Assembly (NCBI GenBank): GCA_030278955.1
Contig: JAOANR010000005.1
Span: 3,701,431 to 3,765,430 of the forward strand
Direction: 5' to 3'
DNA length: 64,000 nucleotides
Source: Hygrophila difformis
Lineage: Eukaryota; Streptophyta; Magnoliopsida; Lamiales; Acanthaceae
This document shows, one piece after another, positions 11,437 to 24,550 of the stretch; position 1 is the first letter of the stretch, and every line of letters starts with the position of its first letter. Below the pieces are notes generated by a model. The model did no database searches and was not told the origin of the DNA. It saw only the letters and a list, made by a program, of their open reading frames with translations. Position numbers and translations under genes: made by a program.

Positions 11437-13424
11437 TGATGCATCCTGTGAAACCACACTTATACAAGCTTAAATTATACTAAAATATGTCCAAAATGAG
11501 TGCATTTTACCTTAATTCATTGCACTTTTAGGTGTATTTCATGTGTTTTTATTTTTCAAGTGATCATGGTTAGATTTGGCTCATTTAGGTTAAATTTATC
11601 ATGTTTTTATGTGTTTTTAATAAGACTTTGGCAAACCTAATGCAGTGCAATATTGTTTCAGGCATTAAAATGAATGAAGAAGATGTTCGGAGGTCAAAGG
11701 ATGTAAAATTCGGAATTTTCAACACTGGAAGGCTCCAGAATGCGCCACATAGGCATGGCGGCGCATAAAAATACTCTTCAGCGCCACTTTATGCGCCACC
11801 TCAACACTTTGGAAAATTTCGGATGGAAAAAGCTTCAGGATGCGCCGCTTAAGCTTGGTGGCGCATAAAAACACCTCCAGGCGCCACTTTTTGCGCCGCT
11901 GTTAAATTAAAAATTGGGAAATTGTCAGAATGCGCCGCACCTCCTTGGTGGCGCCTAAAACCACCTTGGAGCGCCACTTTTTGCGCCGCAGAGAAAATTT
12001 GGAAAATGTCAGGATGCGCCAGCTTGGTGGCGCCGAAAACCTCTTCCGAGCGCCACTTTTTGCGCCACAGTCGCGGTTGGGCAGTTTTCTAACCTCCCGA
12101 ACTCGGTTTTAAACGCGGTTTTTCGCCATTCTTTTCAAGAGAGACTGAAGCCAGACTCATATTATCGACAGAAAAGTTCTCCAACTTTGGAGAAGAAGGC
12201 CGATAACACCGAACCATGCCGGAGGAAGTGATCAGAGCGTCTTCTCTGACTGTGTTCTTCGCATTCTAGGTGTTGTTTTCCTTTTTCTTGCTTTGTAATG
12301 TTTAGGATTTGCTTTTAGACATAATTTCCTATTGGTTTCATGTTTGTAAACGGATTTCTATGTTGTTCGTGTTAGAAGTGTTCTAGAACGGGAGTTCGGA
12401 ATTACTTTGAAGTACGAATCTATGTTTTTATGGAAGCAATAATAATGATCGATGTTTATATATTAAATCTGGATAAACCTGTAATGATGTTAGAATTTGA
12501 ATTAGGATTATGTATTAGATGCCTGCAATTGATCGATGATTATGTTTTGGCAAAAATTCTAAAATTTGCATTTTTAATCTGCTAATCTGATATGAGCGAT
12601 CAATCTGTATTAATCTGTTTAAGTTTAATCTGGCAATATCCTAATCTGTTCACATTCTAAATTTAGTATTAAAATCCATTTTACCATGTTTTATCAATAT
12701 TTTACCATAATTATTAGATTATTTACACTATTCTGCATAATTAAATGTTAGAATCTAATCGGTTTGATTTCTGCTTTGCTAAATCGGGAGATAAAAAGTG
12801 GAAATTAGATTTTAGTACCGGTCTTGGGAATAAATCACATTAAATGGATTCCGGCATGTACACGCTGATTTGGGAAATGAAATGTGTCGTATAATCACAA
12901 TAGGAAAATTTGTATGCTTGGGAAAGACTCAAATTTATGCCTAGACTGATGATTGCAGAATGTTAGATAATTTAATCAGCTTCCATGAAGTCTGTTTTTA
13001 CAAATTATGAAAATTAGGAAATTGTTATATATTTAATCTTTATAAAATAATTAAATCTGTTGAAATTGATCTTTTTAGACATTGGGAAATACTAAATCAT
13101 TATGCAATTTCACTTTTATATAAAGATGGCATGTTCTAAATCATTACAAGCATATATCTTATCTTTATTTTTATTATTTTAAATTTTTAACTTGCTTTAT
13201 TTTTAAATTTAATGCTATTATTTTAATTTAATCACCATTAGAATTAAACAAACTCTTTTCAAAATATAATATATATTATCAATGAACTTAAAATGACTAA
13301 GTTTTCTCCAGAATGAAATAATATTCTGAATTCCATTGGGTTCGACCCGGTATTCACCGGTTTTTATTACTTGATGACAACCATCCGCTTGTAGTAAAAT
13401 ATGAGTGGTGAAAATCACCCATCA
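11437..13424 (+). repeat. 5' LTR of the LARD
   Basis: 1988 bp, TGATGC...CATCA. Contains the GC-rich dyad array at 11732-12075 and otherwise AT-rich sequence. Matches 17959-19947. Confidence 0.9.
11732..12075. repeat. Four-unit array of GCGCC dyads in the LARD 5' LTR
   Basis: Four units of about 80-90 bp, each with ATGCGCCGC...GGTGGCGCAT followed by an A-rich linker and GCGCCACTTTTTGCGCC. Each unit therefore contains short inverted repeats able to fold as hairpins. The same array is present in the other LTR at 18254-18597. The spacer between units holds GGAAAAT-type sequence. Confidence 0.75.
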
Positions 13425-13430
13425 AGTTTT

Positions 13431-13447
13431 TGGCGCCGTTGCCGGGG
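13431..13447 (+). other. Primer binding site of the LARD
   Basis: TGGCGCCGTTGCCGGGG starts six bases after the LTR end. Identical to the site of the gypsy element at 27721-27737. From memory, this sequence is attributed to tRNA-Asp in Athila-like elements. Confidence 0.75.
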
Positions 13448-15826
13448 AATTGTTGTGAAAATTATGTTGTTTTGAGTTCATTTAAATTTATTTATATTAT
13501 TTATACTTTTTAAATATTGTTATAACTTTTTATTATTCTATGTCGTGCAAGGGCATCGAGCTAAATCAGTGTGTGATCCTGAAATTTGAAAGAATATTGG
13601 GTTTCTCATCTAAAAAGAGGAAGATCTGCAAGAGAACAAGTGTGAGGATGGCGGCGAGTTGTATGCATCATATATAATTGAGGATTTCAAATGGATAGCC
13701 TCGATTGAAAAGCCACCTACACGTTATTTAAAGGTATTACCAATACACTTGAGGTAAGTATTTCTCAATAAATTAGATTACTTTTAATTAAATGCATTAC
13801 ATCAAGTGTTGATATTGGATGCTAGAAAATTTGAGATTAAATTCCACCTCTTGACAACATTAAACTTTAATGAGTTTTTTTTTTGAGGGAATGCTGATAT
13901 ATTAGAATGTTAATCAATAATTTTCTTATGATTGCATTACCTTTATTTAAATTGTTGTATAAAGATGTGCAATTTGACCTTATAACTCATGAATGACAGG
14001 ATCATGGAAGTGCACCCACCATTTTGAGCTTTAATTTAGAAAATGATGCATTTGTCTTTGAATGCTAATTAGGAAATGGAATTCACATACTGTCGTTGCA
14101 TGCTTATAATAGTTATTTATGTCTTTTGCTTAATATGTTTGATTTTCTTTTATTTTAGTTTATATGTTTTATTTACAACTAAAAAAAAATATAAAAATGA
14201 TTCTTGAGTGATTTTCATTATATGTAATTTTGGAGTGACTCTTAAGAATTAGAGTGATCAATAACTGAAAGAATTTTTGTGGTGATTTAAGTAGAATAGG
14301 AGAAAGGCTGAAATAAATTGATAGAGGGGTTGACGAAAACGAACAGAATTTCATAGATATTTATAGGGGATGATTAGAACTAATTAGGGTAGTTTTACTA
14401 AACAGATGAATAGGAATATAGATGCAATATTAAGTTTCATTTAAACAAATCACGCAATGTATTTTTGCTACAAAGTCTGTACAAGTACTGAGTTTTAGAT
14501 GCCACTCTTCGTAAATGGTTTTCAAAAACTTAGCTAAGCACCGAAAGTAGCACAAACAAGGCATTTTGGGTTTCTTTCATACTAATAATGCGTAAAAACT
14601 TGTTTGAGCACCACATGTAGTATTAAATGCAATCGTTGGGTTTGTGCCAAACTTGAATTTTTACAAAAGTCCATTCTAATTCATCTCCAATTAGCTCAAA
14701 TTTAATCATAGATCTTCTAATTGGGCTTAAAAACCTACCCATTTAATTTAAATCTTAAAAAAAAAAAATAATAATAAAATAGTCATCTCCCTCATTTTCT
14801 CTCTTTCACATTCCTCTCTCTATTGAATCTCACAACCGCAGTCATCATCCTCAATTTCTCTGCCACCACAGTTCTTTAAAATATATATATATATATAATA
14901 AAAAAATAAAAAATAATAATAATCTGTTTTTGTTTGTCATTATTATCATATTTATGGTTTATGCATGTTTTTATTTTTATTTTTATGTCACGTTATGTTT
15001 ATTTGTTCAGTTTTTTAATTTTGTTAATAAAATATGCCCACCATATTTCTAATTTAATAATTAAGTAGTAAATGTTATGTGGTGAAAGTAGAAGTTGAAA
15101 TGTACTCGATAATTGAAGCTGAAATTGAGGCTCAAGAACCCTAGCTTCTCAAATTTGGGAATTTCTTGTTAAAGTGCTTCAAAGCTTCAATTTGGGGTAA
15201 GAATAGCTATCATAGTTCAATAATTCGTCCAATTTTGTGATTTGGTATGTGTTATTGTTAGTATTTGTGTTGTTAATTAAATTTTGGGTTATATAGAATG
15301 TGGGATAAAATTATTACAGTATCTGAAATATGAAATTTTCTTATAAAAATGAGTTAAAATAACATGTTTAATCTTTTAAGTTGATCTATAAATATTGTTA
15401 ACCATGTTGTTTTAATCTACATTAATAACTTTTGGTAACATTAAAGTTTGAAACCTCATGTTTTTCTAATTTATGAAAAAGAAACATTTTTATAAAAACT
15501 CATCCTATCAATTTTTAACTAAAAAGACAAACTTATGATATTTAAAACAATAAACTAAAAGTTCTTGATCATTAATTCGAATCATTAATAAGAAATAGTT
15601 TGCTAATTTGGTTAGCTTTAAGCATTAAATCTGAAAATTTTAACAAAAAGGGAGTTTTTGTAACTTAAAAATGTGTTCTTTTTAATAATAAGTTTTAAGT
15701 TCTAAAAAGTGATTTTCTTAAATTTGAAAGAGAATTAGAACTTATAGCTTTTAAAATAAAATATATTGGTCATTTAGTTGTTTAAATCCCACATTCTAGG
15801 TTGATATATGTTTGCTTTATACAATG

Positions 15827-15869
15827 CACTTAAGTTAAACTTTTGGTTTAAACTTAAGTGTGAGGATGG
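15827..15869 (+). repeat. Internal hairpin plus TGTGAGGATGG module 1
   Basis: CACTTAAGTTAAAC pairs with GTTTAAACTTAAGTG around a 5-nt loop, running directly into TGTGAGGATGGGGAGG. It resembles the module at the 3' LTR but is internal. Confidence 0.65.
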
Positions 15870-16404
15870 GGAGGAAAGCATATATTTATCACTAACCCGA
15901 AGTTTTTGTGTAACCAGGTTCCACAAATAATGTATAAGAAATACCTTTGTTACTTGATTGGATGTTCTTGCTATGAATATTGGTTTGCTCTGCTATGCAC
16001 TACTTAGGTGTTTTATTTATAGTGAATATGGTGAGCATGTGGTTAAGTTTACATTTATGTTTAAGTTATGTTTATGCATCTTTTTAAATTCAATAAAATA
16101 GCTTACTTAAATCATGTTAAACTGGAATGTTGTGAGCTGTTGATTTGATAATAGGAAAGTAAATAACCATGATAATTGATGAAGAAGCGGGATTAATGTT
16201 GTTGAAGTGTCGAATCTTTATGATTTTACACAATGCAGGCATTAAAATCAATAAATTATGATGTATAGATCATATTAAAGAAAAAAGCTGAAAATTTTTA
16301 TCTATTTAAAAAAGTATGATCTAATTCAGTCTAACTTTTTAAATGCATGCTATATTCTTATTTTTTAAATTAAAAAGTTTTAATCCCACAAATCTTTCAT
16401 CATG

Positions 16405-16446
16405 CACTTAAACTAAACTACTAGTTCAGTTTAAGTGTGAGGATGG
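16405..16446 (+). repeat. Internal hairpin plus TGTGAGGATGG module 2
   Basis: CACTTAAACTAAAC pairs with GTTCAGTTTAAGTG (one mismatch, 5-nt loop) and continues into TGTGAGGATGGAGGGGG. The stem sequence differs from module 1 while the purine block is kept. Confidence 0.65.
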
Positions 16447-17919
16447 AGGGGGATTTTTTTATGATCACAAACTTGAAAGCTCTTCATCAATTGATATACC
16501 TAGTTTATTCGGTGCATGAACTATCTATTTAACACCATACTCAGGGTTGAATTATCATGAAGAATTAGGGTATATTTTGCTATAGCTGCTTGCATTTTGT
16601 TGTAAATTCTGCTCTAGAACTTATGATGTTTTGCTTTTGGTGAATTCTGAAATTTATTATCTATCAAATCTGCCCATATTTACTTAATTGATGAAAATTG
16701 CTTAATATTAAAAATCAGAACTTTAACATTAAAATTCTGAAATTAAATATTAAAATCTGAATTATGGATGGAATTTAATTGGTCTACTTAATTTGAAATT
16801 CACCGTGTGCACTAATGATTGTCATTTGTTTGAGTGATCGCCATATAAATATACTAAGAAGCAGGATATGCCAACAAAGGAGCAAGATGACAATCGTGAT
16901 GATGAAGTGAAATTCAAAGCCCTAAACAATCCAGGTGTGATCTTTTCATGTTTTATGTTTACTAATTTGCATGGGAATAAATTGGTAAGAGCTTAGTTAT
17001 GTTTTTAATCTTTCTTTATGTTTAGAATAAATATGGTAAATGCTTTAGGTTGGATATATTGAATATGTTAGATTAAATTGTGTTTTCACAGTGTGCTATT
17101 ATTTGAATTACCACATCACAGCCAATCTTAAGAGAAATCTGAATAAGTCTAATTGTTCTGCTTAGATCCGATTTTACAACTTAATGAGCATTATGATTCT
17201 CAGTTTAAAGTCCTAGACTTTGTTAAATTGTCATGCTAGTTGTTCGAACTTTGGTGACAATTCTATTTACTTTGCAGAAAGCTTTTTGATTAATTAGACT
17301 GGTTTATTTGTTATGTGGAGAGTTATCATTATTTTTATATGAATATGCTCGTTCCATGTCTCCTTAAATGCTTAATTACAATAAAGTCAGAGTAAAACCC
17401 CTATTTAAAAAAAAACAAACAAAATGAAATGAAGAAAAAACATTAGATTAAATCTTGCAAAAATAAATGAAAAAAAAATGCAAGAGTAAAAATAAAAAAA
17501 AAATCCGAATAAAGGGATATTAAACAGAATATTTATAAACTCTTGGGTATATGACTGGCACGTATTCTTAGACATGAGTAGCTTTTGGAATTCAACCGTC
17601 TACAACTCAGCCAAAGTGTCTAGAATAATTGTGAAACCGAGTCATTAATTGAGCATATTTGAAGACGGGAATAGAAAAGCATATTTACATTATTCACTCT
17701 CCCATTTCGAGTTGCTATGTGTGATTGATCCGCCTTTTGTACTGTAAGTGCTTTGGATATCTGGTTTTGACAGCTGATGCATGACAATTTACCTTATTCT
17801 AGCACATTAAACTTTGAACCCTTTTAGCTCATTGCGTTGTTGAAATCTATGATTTGGCATAACTGTAATGACTTCATCTTTATTATCTTGATTGGCATGT
17901 TGATGTGTTAATTAATTTC

Positions 17920-17958
17920 ATTGCTCAAGGGACGAGCAATATTTAAGTGTGAGGATGT
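17920..17958 (+). promoter_or_regulatory. Polypurine tract of the LARD with upstream hairpin
   Basis: ATTGCTC and GAGCAAT form a 7-bp stem, followed by ATTTAAGTGTGAGGATGT and then the LTR start TGATGC. The position marks GTGTGAGGATG as the plus-strand primer. Confidence 0.7.
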
Positions 17959-19947
17959 TGATGCACCCTGTGAAACCACACTTATACAAGCTTAAATTAT
18001 ACTAAAATATGTCCAAAATGAGTGCATTTTACCTTAATTCATTGCACTTTTAGGTGTATTTCATGTGTTTTTATTTTTCAAGTGATCATGGTTAGATTTG
18101 GCTCATTTAGGTTAAATTTATCATGTTTTTATGTGTTTTTAATAAGACTTTGGCAAACCTAATGCAGTGCAATATTGTTTCAGGCATTAAAATGAATGAA
18201 GAAGATGTTCGGAGGTCAAAGGATGTAAAATTCAGAATTTTCAACACTGGAAGGCTCCAGAATGCGCCACATAGGCATGGCGGCGCATAAAAATACTCTT
18301 CAGCGCCACTTTATGCGCCACCTCAACACTTTGGAAAATTTCGGATGGAAAAAGCTTCAGGATGCGCCGCTTAAGCTTGGTGGCGCATAAAAACACCTCC
18401 AGGCGCCACTTTTTGCGCCGCTGTTAAATTAAAAATTGGGAAATTGTCAAATGCGCCGCACCTCCTTGGTGGCGCCTAAAACCACCTTGGAGCGCCACTT
18501 TTTGCGCCGCAGAGAAAATTTGGAAAATGTCAGGATGCGCCAGCTTGGTGGCGCCGAAAACCTCTTCCGAGCGCCACTTTTTGTGCCACAGTCGCGGTTG
18601 GGCAGTTTTCTAACCTCCCGAACTCGGTTTTAAATGCGGTTTTTCGCCATTCTTTTCAAGAGAGACTGAAGCCAGACTCATATTATCGACAGAAAAGTTC
18701 TCCAACTTTGGAGAAGAAGGCCGATAACACCGAACCATGCCGGAGGAAGTGATCAGAGCGTCTTCTCTGACTGTGTTCTTCGCATTCTAGGTGTTGTTTT
18801 CCTTTTTCTTGCTTTGTAATGTTTAGGATTTGCTTTTAGACATAATTTCCTATTGGTTTCATGTTTGTAAACGGATTTCTATGTTGTTCGTGTTAGAAGT
18901 GTTCTAGAACGGGAGTTCGGAATTACTTTGAAGTACGAATCTATGTTTTTATGGAAGCAATAATAATGATCGATGTTTATATATTAAATCTGGATAAACC
19001 TGTAATGATGTTAGAATTTGAATTAGGATTATGTATTAGATGCCTGCAATTGATCGATGATTATGTTTTGGCAAAAATTCTAAAATTTGCATTTTTAATC
19101 TGCTAATCTGATATGAGCGATCAATCTGTATTAATCTGTTTAAGTTTAATCTGGCAATATCCTAATCTGTTCACATTCTAAATTTAGTATTAAAATCCAT
19201 TTTACCATGTTTTTTATCAATATTTTACCATAATTATTAGATTATTTACACTATTCTGCATAATTAAATGTTAGAATCTAATCGGTTTGATTTCTGCTTT
19301 GCTAAATCGGGAGATAAAAAGTGGAAATTAGATTTTAGTACCGGTCTTGGGAATAAATCACATTAAATGGATTCCGGCATGTACACGCTGATTTGGGAAA
19401 TAAAATGTGTCGTATAATCACAATAGGAAAATTTGTATGCTTGGGAAAGACTCAAATTTATGCCTAGACTGATGATTGCAGAATGTTAGATAATTTAATC
19501 AGCTTCCATGAAGTCTGTTTTTACAAATTATGAAAATTAGGAAATTGTTATATATTTAATCTTTATAAAATAATTAAATCTGCTGAAATTGATCTTTTTA
19601 GACATTGGGAAATGCTAAATCATTATGCAATTTCACTTTTATATAAAGATGGCATGTTCTAAATCATTACAAGCATATATCTTATCTTTATTTTTATTAT
19701 TTTAAATTTTTAACTTGCTTTATTTTTAAATTTAATGCTATTATTTTAATTTAATCACCATTAGAATTAAACAAACTCTTTTCAAAATATAATATATATT
19801 ATCAATGAACTTAAAATGACTAAGTTTTCTCCAGAATGAAATAATATTCTGAATTCCCTTGGGTTCGACCCGGTATTCACCGGTTTTTATTACTTGATGA
19901 CAACCATCCGCTTGTAGTAAAATATGAGTGGTGAAAATCACCCATCA
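17959..19947 (+). repeat. 3' LTR of the LARD
   Basis: 1989 bp, near-identical to 11437-13424. Differences seen are mainly transitions plus a 2-nt insertion near 19212. Contains the second GCGCC dyad array at 18254-18597. Confidence 0.9.
18254..18597. repeat. Four-unit array of GCGCC dyads in the LARD 3' LTR
   Basis: Copy of the array at 11732-12075 with only a few base differences, for example GCGCC to GTGCC in the last unit. Confidence 0.75.
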
Positions 19948-19991
19948 CCCATGTCAATCGTCCCATGGAGATAGCGGAATAAATGTTTTAT

Positions 19992-20956
19992 TCATTTCCA
20001 ATGTCGTTCAGTAGGAGATGAAGTAAATCTCGCTAATAAATTTACTGCAATTGATATATCAGGTCTAGTGCAGTTTGCGAGATACATTAGTGCTCCAATG
20101 GCACTTAAATATGGGACCTGTGGCCCAAGTATTTCTTCATTCTCCTCTTTTGGTCTAAATGGATCTCTTTTAGGATCAAGTGACCTTACGATAATTGGAT
20201 TACTTAATGGATGTGCTTTGTCCATATAAAATCATTTTAAGACCTTTTGGGTATAGGCCTTTTGATGGACACGAATCCCTTTCTCCAAATATTCAATTTG
20301 TAAACCAAGACACTTTCTTGTTTTCTCAAAATCTTTGATTTCGAATTCTCTTTTGAGATATTCAACAGCAATTTGAATCTCTTCAGGGGATCCAACTAGA
20401 TTGATATCATCAACATATACTGCAATAATAACAAATCTTGACCCATTTTTCTTTATAAAAATGCATGGGCATATTGGATCATTTATATAACCTTTTTGAA
20501 GTAAGCATTCGCTTAATCGGTTATTCCACATTCTCCCAAATTGTTTAAGCCCATATAGGGATATTTGTAATTTGATGGAATACATTTGTTTTGGGTTTGC
20601 TTTATATGTCTGTGGCATTTTGAACCCTTTTGGAACTTTCATATGATATAAGTATCTAAGGTTCCATATAAATAAGCAGTAACGACGTCTGTGAGTCGTA
20701 TTTCAAGTTTTTCGTGTAATGCTAAACATGTAAGATATCTGAATATAATTCCATCCATTACTGGGGAATATGTTTCATCATAGTCAAAACCCGGTCTCTG
20801 TGAGAACCCTTGGGCTACTAATCTCGCTTTGTATCTTACAATTTCATTTTCATCATTTATTTTTTGTACAAAAATCCATCTGTATCCAACTGGCTTTATA
20901 TTTTCAGGTGTTTTGACAATCGGTCCAAACACATTTCTTTTAGCCAGGGAATTCAA
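19992..20956 (-). pseudogene. Copia reverse transcriptase (copy A)
   Basis: Open minus-strand segments 20956-20639, 20642-20232 and 20225-19992 together cover the copia RT: NVFGPIVKTPENIKPVGYRW, RYKARLVAQGFSQRPGFDYDETY, FKMPQTYKAN, SLYGLKQFGRMW and the active-site YVDDINLVG, then PYLSAIGALMYLANCTRPDI. The catalytic YVDD is intact but the segments are separated by frameshifts and stops. The enzyme would copy element RNA in the cytoplasmic particle. The parallel copy is at 50289-51115. Confidence 0.87.
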
Positions 20957-20990
20957 TTCTGATTAGATTGCATCTTTCTATTTGAGCCAA

Positions 20991-22378
20991 TCATGCCTTT
21001 TTCCGACATTCATCAACCGAATTTGGTTCAAAATCCTCATCATTCATAATTTCAAGTGCTACATTGTATAAAAATGCAATATCAATAGATGTTTCTTCTC
21101 GATTCCAAACATTTCTATTTGTGACAAAATTTATAGATATTTCATCATTTTGATGATTTTGCTCTTCAAGAGTCAATTCCCCGCAGAGCTCAGTTTTGTC
21201 ACTTTTGATACTTTGTAATCCTTTTTCTTTCGAGGATTTTTATCTTTGGAACCGAGAGGTCTACCACGCTTTAAGCGTGCATCAGACTCATCTTTAGCAC
21301 TGATAATGTGTTCATTTGGAACATCAATTTTGACTGGAACAATTGCTGCCGGTATATAAGATTTCGTAACCCTTTTAGAGTCACATAATTCACCGGGAAG
21401 TTCATTTGCAATTTGTTGCAACTGTGCAATCCTTTGTACTTAGATTTTACAGTCTTTTGAACGAGGATCAAGGAAATCCAACGGGATTTCGCAATTTATA
21501 TTCTTTTTCGGTTGATCATTTTCTCCCCCTAATGTCAGGAAATGTGATTCATCAAAATGACAATTAGCATATCTTGCTGTAAATGAATCCCCTGTTAATG
21601 GTTTAAGATAACGTATTATCGAGGGTGATTCATATCTGACATATATTCTCAATCTTTGTTGGGGTCCCATTTTGGTGCGTTGGGGTGGTGCTATTGGGAC
21701 ATAGACTGCGCAATCAAATATTCTCAAATGGGATACATTGGGTTCATGCCCAAATGTTAATTGTAATGGGGAGTATCTATGGTAACTTGTCGGTCTTAAT
21801 CGCACCAACATTGCTGCATGCATTATAGCATGTCCCCAAGCTGAAACTGGTAACCCAGACTTTATTAATAATTGTCTAGCGATCAACTGCAACCGTTTAA
21901 TAAATGATTCAGCTAGTCCATTTTGTGTATGCACATGTACAACAGGATGTTCGATGGCTATGCCTATCGACATACAATATTCATTAAATGTCCGGGATGA
22001 ATATTCACCAGCATTATCCAAACGGATACTTTTAATTGCATAATCAAGGAATTGTGCTCTTAATCTTATGATTTGAGCTAGCAATTTTGCAAACACATGG
22101 TTGCGTGAAGACAATAATGTCACGTGAGACCATCTGGTTGAAGCATCAAGCAACACCACAAAGTATCTGAATGGCCCACAAGGTGGATCTATAGGTCCAC
22201 ATAAATCACCCTGAATTCTTTCAAGAAAACTAGGGGATTCAGTTCCCACCTTTTTCGGTGAATGTTTTATAATCAGTTTCCCTTGGGAGCAAGCAACACA
22301 TATATAATTATTGTGATGCTGTATTTTTTGTACCTTTAATGAATGACCATGGGAATTTGTAAGGATCCACCTCATCAT
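20991..22378 (-). pseudogene. Copia integrase (copy A)
   Basis: Segment 22378-21440 (312 codons) holds the integrase core: CVACSQGKLIIKHS (zinc-binding end), GDLCGPIDPPCGPFRYFVVL, SIRLDNAGEYSS and NGLAESFIKRLQ, giving the D, D and E catalytic residues, then the C-terminal FGHEPNVSHLRIF. Segments 21421-21173 and 21176-20991 carry the integrase-RT linker, including a lysine-rich RPLGSKDKNPRKKK. Frame breaks separate them. The GAG-pre-integrase part just upstream (about 22380-22456) is cut off by the MITE. Confidence 0.85.
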
Positions 22379-22456
22379 TGTACATCCAGGATGACCTAGG
22401 CAATCATGCCAAATCCTATATTCATTGGGAACAATAGACCTATGGTCTGTCAGGTG

Positions 22457-22807
22457 TAGAGCTGTAAACGAGCCGAACCGAACTGAGCTTCAAGTGTTTG
22501 AGCTCTATTCGTTAAGCTTAACGAACGAACACGAACCGAGTCAAAAATCTTAACGAGCCAATTTTCATGTTTGAGCTCTGTTCATTTAACCTTACGAACG
22601 AGCTAACAACGAACGAGCATGAGCCCAGTCGAGCTCGGTTAACGAACCATTTATTTTATTAATAAATTTATTTGTTTTAGAATTAAATTAGGTGTGAAAA
22701 TCTAATGTTATATTGTAATTTAATTTATGAGAGAAATGTAAAATTAATAAAAATGAAAAATGGAAAGAACAACTAGATAAAATATTTATTTTTTATAATA
22801 TATATTC
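22457..22807. mobile_element. hAT-like MITE, left part (copy A)
   Basis: Starts TAGAGCTGTAAACGAGCC after duplication GTCAGGTG (22449-22456). Its right part is at 47182-47346, ending TTTACAGCTCTA before TTCAGGTG (47347-47354), a 7/8 match to the left duplication. The combined element is about 516 bp with 12-bp inverted ends, rich in AACGAACGA and GAGCTC motifs. It was split by the gypsy element. Confidence 0.85.
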
Positions 22808-23141
22808 TGATAATGGCCAAAATTGTCCATTATTTCCAATCCATTTCCGTGTCTGAGACGGACATTTTGATCGTATTCCCATCTTATTTTAATAAGAAAG
22901 CAGTTGAATTCGACAGATTAATGCGAGTTTGTAAGAGTAATAAGCTGGTAATGAAAGACACAAAAATATGCAATTTTAATAGTATTTGTGTTAGAAAAAT
23001 CCAAAAACATGAAAAAAGGAAAAAGAAAAGAAAAAGGAATTAAAAGATGGGCAAAAGAATAAAATAGCCCACAAAAATAAAAAAGATGGGAAAAAGAATG
23101 AAAATCCCACAAACTGAAATTTTTAGTTAAGTGTTGAAGAT

Positions 23142-23579
23142 CAATTCGGTCTACGCAAATTCGGTCTAAACCGAATTGCTCATTAGACCGAATTGCTGAA
23201 GAGAAGAAGAAGAAAAATGGACAAGTGTTGAAGAAGAGAAGCAGAGTCACCAATTCGGACTGAGGCAATTCGGTCTAAACCAAATTGACCCCTAGACCGA
23301 ATTGCACTATGGAAAGAAGAAGACCCTGAGCAGAAAGAAAAGAGGGGATTCGATCTATGCAATTCGGTCTAGACCGAATTGCTTGCGTAGACCGAATTGT
23401 CTCAAAGCAAGGAAGCCAAACAGGAGCCATCATCAATTCGAAAAGGCCAATTCGGTCTACACATAGACCGAATTGATGAATGAATACCACATTCCAGCTC
23501 AAGATCAAGAAGGAAGACCTCATGCAATTCGAATTGCACCAATTCGGTCTAAACCGAATTGCATGAGGAGATCGAATTA
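23142..23579. repeat. LTR hairpin array 1 (ATTCGGTCT modules)
   Basis: About five modules, each made of an outer CAATTCGGTCT-like half-site, a short gap, a central full palindrome (CAATTCGGTCT joined to its complement, often through TAAA or TAGA), a gap and an inverted outer half-site. The modules are set in purine-rich spacer. The copy in the 3' LTR is 42892-43313. Confidence 0.85.
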
Positions 23580-24550
23580 CATTCAAAATTGCATCCAATT
23601 GAAGCTGTGGAGCACGTGAGAAATGCAGGACACTGTTGATGGGCCCTGATGGGCCTAGGGATTTGAGTAAAAAGTATAAAAGCTGACATTCCTCAACACA
23701 TGAAAAGAGTTCCACACTTTACAAGAGATTCGGCTGGGAACAAAAAGGAGTAGCAGAAGCTGTTCTTCACCCCTTAAGGGTTAGGTAGGTAGTTTAGTTT
23801 AGTTAGTTTATTTTTCATGCATGTAGCCTAGTTTTAATGCTTTAATCGTAATTTATTTTTGTAGAAGCTTGTTACTACCTTTAGAGTAGCCATTTCCATA
23901 CATTTTACATGCTTTGTAGTTAGAATAAACCCTACCTTCAAGTTAATGATGGTTTTGGGGTATTTATTTGCTTTCAAGTGCCAATACAAGAAGAAATTCC
24001 AGAAATGGGTTTTATTTCATGTGTTTGACACCCATTTAATGCTTTTCTTAGCAATAAATGTTAGAATGTTTGTTTGTTTCAACTAGGTTACATTTATTAT
24101 GTCCTAGTTGACTTGCATTCTCAATAAATGCATGTTTAGTGGGTTTTTATATGTTTTTATGCCTTAGAGCTTCAAATGAGTGTTCTTAGGTTTTAGATAA
24201 TTTTAGGATTGTTAGAATTTATTTTAATGCTCTATTTTACTGTTTTTGTTCTTTGCTTCTTAGTTTATTGTTGCCTTAGAGAATGTAAGTGTTCTTATTT
24301 TTATGCATGTAGTTCTTAGATTTTTAAGTGTTTTAGGTTCTTTAACCTTTGAATTTCTTGTTAATAGAATTAGGGTTTAATTCATACCAATGCCTGCTGG
24401 ACACGTATTATGCTATTTCCTTAAAATGCTCACTAGTGTGGCTGTGAGGTGACACTGATGTGAAATGAAGGATTTGGTAAATCTCATCCATCATAAACTG
24501 CACAGTGTAAATCGAACCTGTACTGGTGAGCACAAAAATATACTTATGTG

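Larger units (their letters stand above)
13448..17958. other. Coding-free interior of the LARD
   Basis: About 4.5 kb, AT-rich, without a credible ORF on either strand. It contains three hairpin-plus-purine modules (15827-15869, 16405-16446, 17920-17958), the last one abutting the 3' LTR as the functional polypurine tract. Nothing else was recognised. Confidence 0.7.
11437..19947 (+). mobile_element. LARD: coding-free gypsy-type LTR retrotransposon
   Basis: Two long LTRs (11437-13424, 17959-19947) bound by a perfect 5-bp duplication CCCAT (11432-11436, 19948-19952). The empty site is visible in copia copy B at 50131 (AGACCCATGTCAATC). Primer site TGGCGCCGTTGCCGGGG follows the left LTR, as in Athila-like gypsy elements. 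The 4.5-kb interior has no ORF of any meaning. About ten differences were found by eye between the two LTRs over roughly 1990 bp, so insertion was recent compared with its host elements. Orientation is set by primer site and polypurine region. Confidence 0.9.

Noticed and set aside
13425..17958. Hidden genes in the LARD interior
   Set aside because: No frame of meaningful length or composition on either strand; the region is AT-rich and stop-dense.
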